A DNA stretch of 64,000 nt. Source: Bin87 sp026710825 (GTDB lineage Bacteria; Chloroflexota; Dehalococcoidia; Lucifugimonadales; UBA3495). The notes under the pieces are model-generated. The model worked only from the letters and a program-made list of their open reading frames with translations, was not told where the DNA came from and made no database searches. The stretch covers positions 3,100,001 to 3,164,000 of the forward strand of contig OZ247427.1 in the NCBI GenBank assembly GCA_965232815.1, given 5' to 3'. Every line of letters begins with the position of its first letter. The stretch's first letter is position 1. Positions 50,918 through 60,155 of the stretch are shown one piece after another. Made by a program: the position numbers and the translations under genes.

Positions 50918-51499
50918 CTATTTGCGATTGCCGGAATCGCGGCGTCCGCTGCGGTGTTGGTCGAACTGCTCAGAACGCTGTTTGCTGAGTTCGGCCAGGA
51001 AGTCGGGGCGTTGGGCGTTCCAGGATACGATGGACTCGGCCTGCTGTTGGGTCAGTTTCTCCGCCGACACCAGCCTCGCCAACGTCGCGGTGGTGCGCTG
51101 AGAGTTTGGCGCGCCGGCCATGGCCGCGGCGATTCCGTCGGTATCCGGAGGACGGCCCAGGAACCACGCGTTGGCCTCGTCGGCCTGCGCCGGGGTCAGA
51201 GTTCCGTTGGCGGCCAACAAGCCGGTATAGGATGTGAACCTGGCGTCAGCCCGTTCGGCCTGGTCCTGTCCGAAGCCGAACCACCCGGCGATGCGCGCGA
51301 AGGGGCCGGTGTGGCCGCCGAAGGCGTGGCGGGAATGGCCGTAGCCGTATCCGGAGTGCTCGCCACGGGCGATGTGATCCGAGCGGCGGTCGGCCTTGGC
51401 GGCGATGACGACGCCGAGCAGCAGGGCGAAGATGAGCACGGCGGCAACGCCAGCGACGATAAACCAGCCCTTCCGCATGGTGCGTATCCTATTGAACAT
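50918..51499 (-). CDS. exported or membrane-anchored protein, paralogue 2
   Basis: 193 residues. The N-terminus MFNRIRTMRKGWFIVAGVAA, then VLIFALLLGVVIAAKADRR is a signal anchor. Two helical units follow (TGLLAANGTLTPAQADEANA and LARLVSAEKLTQQQAESIVS), matching those of paralogue 1. The His/Gly-rich segment GYGYGHSRHAFGGHTG could bind metal. The tail is Arg/Gln-rich instead of acidic. It starts 112 bases after the kinase gene on the same strand, so it is probably read through from the two-component operon. A role in envelope sensing or stress is inferred from position only. Confidence 0.6.
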   Translation of the reverse strand: MFNRIRTMRKGWFIVAGVAAVLIFALLLGVVIAAKADRRSDHIARGEHSGYGYGHSRHAFGGHTGPFARIAGWFGFGQDQAERADARFTSYTGLLAANGTLTPAQADEANAWFLGRPPDTDGIAAAMAGAPNSQRTTATLARLVSAEKLTQQQAESIVSWNAQRPDFLAELSKQRSEQFDQHRSGRRDSGNRK

Positions 51500-51610
51500 T
51501 GATTCCTCCCTTATGAGCCGCCCGGCACGGCTGATGGCGTCCGGCGGCGTTGATGGGAAGGACGATAGGCGGGGAAGGTTAAGAAATTATCAATGTTCGC
51601 GGGTCGGGGG

Positions 51611-53059
51611 TTAACTGGCCGAGGAGTGGCGGGCCGGGAGATCAAACCCGAACCGGCTTCCGGACCCGAGTTCGCTTTCGGCCCAGACGGCGCCTCCGTG
51701 GGCTTCGACCAGTTGGCGGGTGATGGTCAGGCCGAGGCCGGAACCGCCGGTGGAGCGGTCGCGGGACGGATCTACGCGGTAGAGGCGGTCGAAGACGTGG
51801 GGCAAGTCTTCGGGGGAGATGCCTGGTCCGGTGTCGGCGACTTCGATGCGGACGCCGGCGTCGTGGCGTTGAGCGGACACGGTGACGTTGCCGCCGGACG
51901 GGGTATGGCGGATGGCGTTGTCCAACAGATTGCCCAGGGCTTGCCGGATGCGATAGCGGTCAATCTCGACGACGGGCAGGGTGTCGTCGATATCGGTGGC
52001 GAGTTGCACGGACGCGGCGTCGGCGCGGGGGCGGAAGGACGCCACGGCATCGCTGACGACATCCTCGATTGAGGTCGGTTCCATCTCGAGGGACAGTTCG
52101 CTGGCCTCGGTTTCGGCGAGGAGGCGCAAGTCGGAGACGAGGTGGTTCAGATGGAGGGTCTGCTGGTGGACCGCGCTGAGGTTGTCGGCGTTGGGTTGCA
52201 TGAGGCCGTCCTGCATGGCCTCGACGTGGCCCTGGATGTTGGCGAGTGGAGTTCGGAGTTCGTGGGCGACGTCGGCGACCATGGTGCGGCGCTGGCGTTC
52301 GGAGTTTTCCAAGGCGTCGGCCATATTGTTGAAGGCATGACCGAGTTCGGCCACCTCGTCGTTGCCGCGAACCGTCGCGCGGCTGGAGAGGTCGCCGCCG
52401 CCGAGGCGACGGGCGGCTGAGGTGAGGTTGCCGATGGAGCCCAACATGCGGCGGGAGAACAGCAACACCAGCAGGATACCCACCACGCCGGCGACCAGTC
52501 CCGCGAGGATCAAGGTTTTGGTGACGCGCTCCGTGAATTGGGTCAGCGGTGGTTCGAGGTCATGAGGTTCGTCCGCGTGGGAGTCTGGGAATATGTAATC
52601 CGGGTGGCCACGACGGCCGGCGGCGATGGCGACGCTCCCGACATCCTGGTCGCCCGAACTGATGGGGACGAAATACTCCGGCGGCGGCAACGGGCCCCTG
52701 GGGATGCCCGCGTTGAACAGGGCGCGGTGTCCGCGATCGTCGTGCCGGCGACGGAGGGGTCGATTGTCGGCGACGACGTTGCCATCGGCGTCCAAGACCA
52801 CGATTTCGCGTTCGGACTGGAAGCCGGTGCGATTTACGAAATCCTGTGCGCCGTGCCATCCGCCGTTGTTGTCGTAGTAGTCGGCGAGGGCGGTGTGGAT
52901 GCGGCCGGCGCGGACGCGGTCCTGTTCGACCTGGATACGCGAAACCTCGCTGTGGGCGGCGAAACCGGTGCAGACGGCAGCGGCAGCCATAGACAAGGCG
53001 AGCACCGCGGCGAAGCCCAGGATCAGGCGAAGCTGGAGGCCGAAACGGAGCCTAGGCAT
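51611..53059 (-). CDS. two-component sensor histidine kinase
   Basis: 482 residues. One membrane segment is near residues 10-30 (LILGFAAVLALSMAAAAVC), followed by an extracytoplasmic part of about 140 residues and a second segment (LILAGLVAGVVGILLVLLFS). Then come HAMP (GNLTSAARRLGGGDLSSRAT), the H-box (VADVAHELRTPLANIQGH), and the ATPase with N box (ALGNLLDNAIRHTPSGG), G1 (VADTGPGISPEDL) and G2 (GGSGLGLTITRQLVEAHGG). It phosphorylates the response regulator encoded just upstream; the two genes overlap by 8 bases. The signal is unknown. Confidence 0.93.
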   Translation of the reverse strand: MPRLRFGLQLRLILGFAAVLALSMAAAAVCTGFAAHSEVSRIQVEQDRVRAGRIHTALADYYDNNGGWHGAQDFVNRTGFQSEREIVVLDADGNVVADNRPLRRRHDDRGHRALFNAGIPRGPLPPPEYFVPISSGDQDVGSVAIAAGRRGHPDYIFPDSHADEPHDLEPPLTQFTERVTKTLILAGLVAGVVGILLVLLFSRRMLGSIGNLTSAARRLGGGDLSSRATVRGNDEVAELGHAFNNMADALENSERQRRTMVADVAHELRTPLANIQGHVEAMQDGLMQPNADNLSAVHQQTLHLNHLVSDLRLLAETEASELSLEMEPTSIEDVVSDAVASFRPRADAASVQLATDIDDTLPVVEIDRYRIRQALGNLLDNAIRHTPSGGNVTVSAQRHDAGVRIEVADTGPGISPEDLPHVFDRLYRVDPSRDRSTGGSGLGLTITRQLVEAHGGAVWAESELGSGSRFGFDLPARHSSAS

Positions 53060-53756
53060 CACCGAAACGGTAGCCGACGCCGTGGACGGTCTGGATGTAG
53101 CGGGGCTTCCTGCCGTTGGGTTCAACCTTGCGCCGGAGGTTGGCGACGTGGACGTCGACGGTGCGGTCGAAGCCATCGAAATCGTAGCCGAATACGCCGT
53201 CGATGATCTGGTCGCGGGTGAACGGGCGACCGGGGGAGGCGGCCAGCAACGCCAACAGGCGGAACTCGGTGGGAGTCAACGCCAACTTGTGGTCGTCCAC
53301 GGCAACCGTCCGCCTGGTGAAGTCGATGGACATGCCTTGGTATTCGGTGGTGGGTGGTTGCTGAGCATCTGTTTGCCGAGCGGTGCGGCGAAGGACGGCA
53401 CGGACGCGGGCGGCCAACTCGCGGGGGCTGAAGGGTTTGGGGATGTAGTCATCGGCGCCGAGATCGAATCCGGCAAGGCGGTCACCCTCGGATTCGCGGG
53501 CGGTGACCATGATGATGGGGACGTCGGAGATAGGGACGTCGGAGTCCTGGCGGAGGGCACGGCAGATTTCCATGCCATCGAGACTGGGGAGCATCAAATC
53601 GAGGACGATGAGGTCGGGGCTGGAATTGCGGGCCATCTCCAAGCCGGACAGCCCATCGGATGCCGTTAGCACCTGGTGTCCGTCCTGCTCAAGGTACAAG
53701 CGGACCACGTGGGTTATTCCTGGATCGTCTTCAATGACAAGCACGTTGTGGGACAT
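53052..53756 (-). CDS. OmpR/PhoB-family response regulator
   Basis: 234 residues. The receiver domain has the acidic pair (VIEDDPG), the phosphate-accepting Asp53 (IVLDLMLP) and Lys107 (YIPKPFSP). The C-terminal winged helix is typical of OmpR (LTPTEFRLLALLAASPGRPF, then TVDVHVANLRRKVEPNGRKP). Residues 73-81 read DVPISDVPI, a 4-residue duplication before the usual IIMVTA strand, from a short DNA duplication near 53518-53545. Start ATG 53756. It is first in the operon with the kinase. Confidence 0.94.
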   Translation of the reverse strand: MSHNVLVIEDDPGITHVVRLYLEQDGHQVLTASDGLSGLEMARNSSPDLIVLDLMLPSLDGMEICRALRQDSDVPISDVPIIMVTARESEGDRLAGFDLGADDYIPKPFSPRELAARVRAVLRRTARQTDAQQPPTTEYQGMSIDFTRRTVAVDDHKLALTPTEFRLLALLAASPGRPFTRDQIIDGVFGYDFDGFDRTVDVHVANLRRKVEPNGRKPRYIQTVHGVGYRFGDA

Positions 53757-53948
53757 CGAGATTACCTGAGTTGGGGAGCGGGAGCGGGCGCGAGTTGAGC
53801 GTAGCATACGACGACACGTGGAACCAACGCGCCACCGTTGAGGGTGGGCAGCGGAGGACAGGGTCGTTGTGGGAAGGGAGTCATTGCTCTCGATGAGAGA
53901 ACTGGATGAGGCCGAGAGTCGGCGAACGCGAGCATGGTTCGGATTTCC

Positions 53949-54066
53949 TGGATTCCCGCTCAAGGCGGGAATGACGGTACGGTGATCGGATGTCAGCGGG
54001 GAAATGACGGCACGGTGATCGAATGAAAGTGGGGGAATAACGGGATAATGATCGGATGGCAGCGCC
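53949..54066. repeat. TTCCTGC-family palindrome extended into three 33-base tandem units
   Basis: CTGGATTCCCGC, TCAA, GGCGGGAATGACGG is at 53949-53976. From 53970 a 33-base unit starting AATGACGGTACGGTGATCGG is repeated at 54003 and 54036 with changes. The 410-base gap 53757-54166 holds this array, the promoter region of the two-component operon and nothing else recognised. Confidence 0.8.
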
Positions 54067-54166
54067 TGGTCTTGAGGGTCGCGGGACCGACAGAGGTTTG
54101 ACGCTCCGGGATGTGGCTGCCTATAATTCCGGCAAAACATTAAGAAATTATGAGGTTTCGCGAGCG

Positions 54167-54469
54167 ATGAATCTGAAAACCGGACAGCGTTATGTCGGCC
54201 CAGGCGGGGCGGAAATGATAGTGAGCAAGGCCAGCGGGGACGGAGAGTTGACCGACGGCGACATACAGTTGCAGGTCAAAGGGGCGGACGTTGATTTCGG
54301 GGGAGCGACGCCGGCGAATGACGCGCCCGAGGTCACAATGGGCAAGCGGTTGACGTCGCCGGACGGCAGCGTGTCGGTGCTGATCACCAAGGCAGGGAAG
54401 TGCGACCTGCGACTGAACGGGGAACCGATGGAGTTGCAGGAGGCGAAGCAACTGCCGTCGTCAGACTGA
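54167..54469 (+). CDS. small hypothetical protein
   Basis: 100 residues; not recognised. It begins NLKTGQRYVGPGGAEMIVSK and ends SVSVLITKAGKCDLRLNGEP. The two halves look like related strand-loop-strand units (KTGQRYVGPGGAEMIVSKA and MGKRLTSPDGSVSVLITKAG), so the protein may be a small two-repeat beta domain with about 50-residue repeats. A single Cys is present. No strong ribosome site precedes the ATG. A GGGGCGGGT hairpin follows. Confidence 0.55.
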   Translation: MNLKTGQRYVGPGGAEMIVSKASGDGELTDGDIQLQVKGADVDFGGATPANDAPEVTMGKRLTSPDGSVSVLITKAGKCDLRLNGEPMELQEAKQLPSSD

Positions 54470-54498
54470 CGCTACGTGACGTTCGTTCAGAAAAGCGA

Positions 54499-54521
54499 GG
54501 GGCGGGTCTCAGACCCGCCCC
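54499..54521. terminator. GGGGCGGGT-type hairpin
   Basis: GGGGCGGGTCT and AGACCCGCCCC around a single C. It lies between convergent genes, 29 bases after the small hypothetical gene. Confidence 0.6.
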
Positions 54522-54552
54522 ATCTTGTTGAGCTTGGGGATATTAGTCCCCC

Positions 54553-54997
54553 TCATTTTCCCGCATCCGTTTCGGTGGCTGAAGGCCCGTTGTGATCCTG
54601 GAGGAACTGCACTATAGCGTCCGCAGCCCTTTCGTAGCGTTCTCGGGCGCGGTTCAATTCTTCCAGCAGTTGGTCGGCGCGGTCCCTTTGGTGTTCCGCT
54701 TTGGTCTCCGCGACATGCGCTTTGATTTCAGCATCGCGGATTTTGGCTTCCGCAGCATCGGCGCGTTTGCGTTCGCTCTCTACACGTTGGCGTTCTTCTT
54801 CAAGTCTGCTGTCTTTGAGAAATCCGATCACCATGATGATTGTCCCCAAGGTTACGCCGGAGAGGTTGGTTGCCAGTGTACTCGCCGGGTGTCAGATCGG
54901 GGAAAGCGGTTCCTATGAGTTGCAGCGCCGTCGAGACCAATGTGGTGATGATTACCATGGCCAGCGCCAGCACGTAGTGTTTGATGTTTTGCCACAT
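54553..54997 (-). pseudogene. membrane plus coiled-coil protein split by a frameshift
   Basis: Two minus-strand frames look like parts of one small protein. The first starts at 54997 (MWQNIKHYVLALAMVIITTL, then VSTALQLIGTAFPDLTPGEY), a membrane hairpin start, and stops at 54800. The second, open from about 54908 to 54553, supplies LSGVTLGTIIMVIGFLKDSR and a long coiled coil (AEAKIRDAEIKAHVAETKAE, then RDRADQLLEELNRARERYER). It lacks a start in a good place unless a GTG/ATG within the second membrane segment is used. Joining them between 54880 and 54905 gives two membrane segments and a coiled coil, a sensible protein. Sequencing error or true frameshift cannot be told apart. Confidence 0.5.
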
Positions 54998-55072
54998 CCG
55001 GGTTTGGGGTGGGTGGCAGTGAAATCCGCGCCCCGCCATCGTCACGGCTAGATGGCGGGGCGATGTAGCGGC

Positions 55073-56143
55073 CTAGAGGAAGTGGGGGATGACGTACTTC
55101 CCAAAGAGGCGGATGCTGTTCATGATCTTGCTGTGGGGGAGGTTGCCCATCTGCATGAAGCAGAGGATCTGGTCGACGCCGGCTTCCTGGTACTTTTCGA
55201 GGGTCTTGATGACCGTTTCGGGGGTGCCCATGGCGAAGGCGCCAGACTCGATATGGTCAGCGGCGGTCTTGTCGACGCGCTCTTCCTGGACGGCGTTGAC
55301 GGCGAACTGGTAGCTCTGGGGGACGTTGCGGCCGGCCCAGGGGGCATAGAGTTCCTCCGCCTTGCCGACGAACCACTCGCCCTCATGGGCGGCGGACTCG
55401 AAGGCTTCCTCGTCGGTTTCGGCGACGTGAACCATGCAGAGGGCGGCGATGTTGTCGTTGACCATGCTGCCAATCGGCTGGGCGTTGGCGACGGCCTCTC
55501 GGTAGATCTGCACGCGCTCGACGAGTTGCTCGTGTCCGCCGAGGTTGAAACAGAGGACGCCGACGCCTAGTTCGCCGGCCTCTCCGAAGGACGCGGGCTG
55601 GCTGCACGCCATCCACATGGGCGGGTGCGGGTCCTGGACGGGCTTGGGGATCACGGAACGCGGAGGGATGTTGTAGAACTCGCCCGAATGGGAGAATGGG
55701 TCCTCGGTCCACATGCGCGGGATCATGCCGATGGCCTCGCGCCACTGGGCCTTGGTGGTCTCGGGGTCGACCTCGAAGCCGTCCATTTCGATGAGGGTGG
55801 TGGACCGGCCGGTTCCCAGGTCCATGCGGCCGTCGCTGACGATATCGAGGACGGCGGCACGCTCGGCGACGCGGACGGGATGGTTGTAGGCGCCGGGCAG
55901 GAGGGCGACGGCGTGGCCGATGCGGATGCGCTTGGTGCGCTGGGAGAGCGCGCCGTACAGTACCTCGGGGGCCGAACAGTGGGAGAACTCGCGGAGGAAG
56001 TGGTGTTCAACAGTCCAGAAGTAATCGAATCCGACGTCGTCGGCAAGTTCGACCTGGGCCATGACCTGCTTGTAACGCTCGGCCTCGATGCCGGGATAGT
56101 GAGGCTCGGGGACCTGGATTTCGTACATCAAACCGAATTTCAT
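55073..56143 (-). CDS. luciferase-like (LLM class) flavin-dependent oxidoreductase
   Basis: 356 residues of the bacterial luciferase/F420-dependent superfamily. MKFGLMYEIQVPEPHYPGIE opens the barrel. FDYFWTVEHHFLREFSHCSA is the conserved Glu-His segment. RIRIGHAVALLPGAYNHPVR and DLGTGRSTTLIEMDGFEVD follow. It reduces or oxygenates a substrate with reduced FMN or F420; the npdG gene at 40544 makes F420 use possible. GGAG lies just upstream of the ATG. It stands alone. The substrate is unknown. Confidence 0.85.
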   Translation of the reverse strand: MKFGLMYEIQVPEPHYPGIEAERYKQVMAQVELADDVGFDYFWTVEHHFLREFSHCSAPEVLYGALSQRTKRIRIGHAVALLPGAYNHPVRVAERAAVLDIVSDGRMDLGTGRSTTLIEMDGFEVDPETTKAQWREAIGMIPRMWTEDPFSHSGEFYNIPPRSVIPKPVQDPHPPMWMACSQPASFGEAGELGVGVLCFNLGGHEQLVERVQIYREAVANAQPIGSMVNDNIAALCMVHVAETDEEAFESAAHEGEWFVGKAEELYAPWAGRNVPQSYQFAVNAVQEERVDKTAADHIESGAFAMGTPETVIKTLEKYQEAGVDQILCFMQMGNLPHSKIMNSIRLFGKYVIPHFL

Positions 56144-56297
56144 AGCTTTTTCTCCTCAGATCGCATGCCGGCATCCAGAGCGACGGCAAGCGATTGGTTT
56201 GTGCGGCGATGGTATCACAGTCGACCGTGGCTCCCCGATGCGTGAAATCGAGATAGGACACAGTCTCGGCAACGGATGTGCGGTTGCCATTGGCATA

Positions 56298-56303
56298 TAT
56301 AAT
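56298..56303 (+). promoter_or_regulatory. -10 box of the mazEF-type operon
   Basis: TATAAT in an AT-rich stretch, 28 bases before the antitoxin ATG. The -35 box is not clear. A GAGGGGAGG ribosome site follows. Confidence 0.45.
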
Positions 56304-56330
56304 ATAGATACACGAGGGGAGGCGCACAGT

Positions 56331-56570
56331 ATGGCAGCGAGGACACGCATTGCGACCTGGGGTTCAAGTCTCGCGATCCGGATTCCCAAACCGATCGCGG
56401 ACCAATGGGGGGTGAGCGCCGGGTCTGCGGTGGAGATCGTGCCAGACGGGGATACGCTGGTGTTAAGGAAAAGTTCCTACGATCTCGACACGCTGCTGGC
56501 CGGTATCACGGCCGACAACGTCCACGGCGAGCAGGACAGCGGAGAGCCGCAGGGCAATGAGTTGTGGTGA
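56331..56570 (+). CDS. mazE: MazE/AbrB-type antitoxin
   Basis: 79 residues. The swapped-hairpin DNA-binding domain is clear: ARTRIATWGSSLAIRIPKPI, then VSAGSAVEIVPDGDTLVLRK. The C-terminal part (DLDTLLAGITADNVHGEQ) is the toxin-binding tail. It binds and neutralises the ribonuclease encoded next and represses the operon in known cases. The ATG at 56331 has GAGGGGAGG upstream. Its stop overlaps the toxin start as GTGA. Confidence 0.88.
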   Translation: MAARTRIATWGSSLAIRIPKPIADQWGVSAGSAVEIVPDGDTLVLRKSSYDLDTLLAGITADNVHGEQDSGEPQGNELW

Positions 56571-56905
56571 GCGGAGAATACGTGCCGGATCGAGGCGACA
56601 TCGTTTGGATGAGTTTCAATCCGCAAGCGGGGCACGAACAGGCCGGGCGGCGGCCAGCGCTGATAGTCAGTCCGCGGGCGTACAACGGGATTACCAGCTT
56701 GGCTCTTTGCTGTCCGATCACGTCACAAGTGAAAGGTTATCCATTTGAGGTGACTTTGCCGGCGGATGGAGGGGTCACGGGGGTAGTGCTCGCCGATCAG
56801 ATCAGGAGCCTAGATTGGAAGGCAAGACGGGCGCAATTCGCGAGCGTAGCCGCAGACGGGGTCGTACAAGAGGTGATCGGGAAGGTGAGCGCGTTGTTGG
56901 GGTAA
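56567..56905 (+). CDS. mazF: MazF-type endoribonuclease toxin
   Basis: 112 residues. VPDRGDIVWMSFNPQAGHEQ with GRRPALIVSPRAYNG is the conserved MazF start, including the Arg of the active site. ALCCPITSQVKGYPFEVTLP and VLADQIRSLDWKARRA complete the fold, with the conserved Thr/Ser of PITS. It cuts single-stranded mRNA at short sites when free of MazE. Two GTG codons (56564, 56567) are possible starts; the second gives the classical overlap with the antitoxin stop. Confidence 0.9.
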   Translation: MSGEYVPDRGDIVWMSFNPQAGHEQAGRRPALIVSPRAYNGITSLALCCPITSQVKGYPFEVTLPADGGVTGVVLADQIRSLDWKARRAQFASVAADGVVQEVIGKVSALLG

Positions 56906-56921
56906 CTGTATAACAATGGGC

Positions 56922-56952
56922 CGAGGGCATTGGTTTGAAACCGTTGCCCTCG
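56922..56952. terminator. strong hairpin after mazF
   Basis: CGAGGGCA and TGCCCTCG enclose a second stem GGTTT/AAACC; TGTTTTGG follows on the plus strand. It lies between mazF and the convergent GIY-YIG gene and can serve both. Confidence 0.75.
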
Positions 56953-56963
56953 TGTTTTGGTCA

Positions 56964-57572
56964 TTAACGCCCGTTCAACGTTTGATACGAACGATAGGGT
57001 CCAGGATTTTCATGCAACATCCGGTCCGCCTGCGTTTTGAAACCGTCGATTTCAGACACCAATCGAGCAAACCGGGTAATCATGCGGGTGATTTCCCGAC
57101 GGCTAGCGGGTTCGGCGTTGATTCGTTGCAAACGGAGCTCCATGGCAAGGGCTTCGCTTCGCGATGAAACCTCCGTGAACCACATGAGCTTCGGATTTCT
57201 GTTTCGGGTAGTCCGAGTCATGCCGTTCCTGTGCTCATGCAGACGTTCGTGTAACTCCCGCGTTTGCCCGATGTAGTATTCGCCACCGTCCATGATCAAG
57301 ATGTAAACGAAAAATGTCGTTGTATCCTTGTCAGTGGGGAGTCTTCGAGAGTCGGTTTGTAACGGCTCGGGAGTAGGTTCCGCTTCCCGCACCGGTGTCG
57401 AGACACCACACGCGGAACATATGGTTAGACTAAAAGGCTTGTAACACAGACATCCCTGGCACCTTCCGAGGTGCCCATTTCGGTATTCCACCAAGTGAGT
57501 CTGGCACAAATATTCGAGCCTAGGGAGCGGTTTCTCGCAACTCCAAAATTGGCAATGGGTTTGGCTGACCAT
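56964..57572 (-). CDS. GIY-YIG nuclease-domain protein with Cys-rich N-terminus
   Basis: 202 residues. The first ~60 carry many Cys/His (HCQFWSCEKPL, YLCQTHL, RCQGCLCYKPF, CSACG), probably one or two zinc sites. Residues ~85-165 are a GIY-YIG domain: TFFVYILIMDGGEYYIGQTR, then ELHERLHEHRNG and the Glu-containing EALAMELRLQ. The usual G-I-Y becomes VYI-YIG, as in the UPF0213 (YhbQ) group. The free-standing domain is known from DNA-repair-like nucleases and homing enzymes; the Zn-ribbon addition suggests nucleic acid binding. Role unknown. It ends 11 bases from a shared terminator. Confidence 0.75.
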   Translation of the reverse strand: MVSQTHCQFWSCEKPLPRLEYLCQTHLVEYRNGHLGRCQGCLCYKPFSLTICSACGVSTPVREAEPTPEPLQTDSRRLPTDKDTTTFFVYILIMDGGEYYIGQTRELHERLHEHRNGMTRTTRNRNPKLMWFTEVSSRSEALAMELRLQRINAEPASRREITRMITRFARLVSEIDGFKTQADRMLHENPGPYRSYQTLNGR

Positions 57573-57645
57573 CCATTCTCCTGACCCAGGCAGATGCGCG
57601 CCTAAGCAAGCGTCTGCCTCTGCTGAGTGTGATGTGAGACGGTGG

Positions 57646-58855
<1,210 letters not shown>

Positions 58856-59271
58856 GGTGGTCCCTCCGGTTGGTGCAGGTGTGCGAGTTGGCGGGGTCTT
58901 TCGATGGTCACAAAAGCGATGATATGTGCAGGCAGCACGTTTCTCAGAACGCCGTCCGCTCGTGTTTCCACTGGCTCACCATGAGCGGACCAGGTCGGCG
59001 CGTGCGATCAATAAGGCCCCGGCGGGTTGCCGGTATCCTAGCATAAGGTTTGACACTTTGTGCTATGCTGACGAAATGCAGACGGGGTCATGCGATGCTC
59101 CGAAACCGGAGGGTTTCCTCCATTGCAGGCAGGCAGGTTTCGCCACCATCGCGATTGCTGAAATTCCCTGGATTCTCGCGAAAGCGGGAATGACGAATCA
59201 ACGGGAACGGCGAGCCTAACAGATCCCATTGCATGGGCCGGACGCACAGTAATTTTCGGGAGCGCGGGACA
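58856..59271. other. non-coding gap with two dispersed repeats
   Basis: 416 bases without a gene. A half copy of the GGTTCGAC element is at 58970-58990 (GGCTCACCATGAGCGGAC). At 59168-59195 is a TTCCTGC-family palindrome in variant form (GGATTCTCGC, GAAA, GCGGGAATGACG). An AT-rich stretch near 59045-59075 may be the rpiB promoter. Confidence 0.55.
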
Positions 59272-59721
59272 ATGAAAATAGGAATCGGATCGGACCACGC
59301 GGGGTTTGAATACAAGGGAAAGTTGCTGTCGCTGCTGGCTTACCTGGGCCACGAGGCGGTCGACTACGGGACTTACTCCGAGGAGTCGACCGATTATCCC
59401 GAATGGATCCGGCCGGTGGCGGAGGCGGTGGCGCGCGGAGAGATTGACCGCGGCATAGTGCTGGGAGGATCGGGCAACGGCGAGGCGATCGTGGCGAACC
59501 GGGTGGCGGGAGTGCGATGCACGCTGTGCTGGAACGCGGAGTCGGCGCGGTACGGGCGGGAGCACAACGACTCGAACGTGTTGTCGATGGGGCAGAGGCT
59601 GGTGTCGTGGGAGACGGCGCGGGAGATCGTGGACGTCTGGTTGACCACGGAGTTTGAGGGCGGGCGGCACCTACGGCGGATCGAGCAGATTGACGAGGAG
59701 CCGCAGCGGTTGACGGGGTAG
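59272..59721 (+). CDS. rpiB: ribose-5-phosphate isomerase B
   Basis: 149 residues of the RpiB/LacAB family. KIGIGSDHAGFEYKGKLLSL is the signature start. IVLGGSGNGEAIVANRVAGV is the anion-hole loop; its Glu in SGNGE, in place of the Cys of E. coli RpiB, is the form found in the mycobacterial type. REHNDSNVLSMGQR and the Arg-rich end follow. It interconverts ribose 5-phosphate and ribulose 5-phosphate. GGGAGCGCGGG precedes the ATG. Allose-phosphate use is possible for the family. Confidence 0.9.
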   Translation: MKIGIGSDHAGFEYKGKLLSLLAYLGHEAVDYGTYSEESTDYPEWIRPVAEAVARGEIDRGIVLGGSGNGEAIVANRVAGVRCTLCWNAESARYGREHNDSNVLSMGQRLVSWETAREIVDVWLTTEFEGGRHLRRIEQIDEEPQRLTG

Positions 59722-60155
59722 GGAGTTGCGCGTCCGTGAGGATTCACCGCAAGGCTCACTGAAATTTCCCCCTGCACCCGATCCTCTCCCTTCCTGGGAA
59801 GGTGTTTTGGTGCGTGGCACCGTCGCCGAAATCTTGACCCTCGCCCTGACTCGATTGCGTCGGGGGCGGGTATGTCAACTCCGATGGGATCAGGGAATCC
59901 GAGCTGGGAGGAATTTCTGGGGCGGTCCGCGAAGCGCGCGGTTCTGATGCCGGCGGCCTGGAAGCAGCCGTGGCACGATATCCTGCCCCCGCAGGATGGG
60001 CCTACCGAACCACTGAGCCGAGGGCCGCTACGTACACGGGAAAACCGCGCGGCGGGGCACAGGGAGGCGCGTGGTGGTGGATTCATGTGCTGGGGTCAGC
60101 AGAGGCAATTCTGAACATGGCGAGCGCGGAAATACGCGCCGATAACAGGAACCGA
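59722..60155. other. non-coding gap
   Basis: 434 bases. The codon pattern does not support any of the small open frames. CCTTCCTGGGAAGG at about 59790 is a small palindrome. The sequence CCCTCGCCCTGACTCGATT near 59840 recalls the repeat-like text at 42385. Nothing else seen. Confidence 0.4.

Noticed and set aside
59722..60155. Short overlapping open frames after rpiB
   Set aside because: None has a start site, family similarity or codon bias; treated as non-coding.
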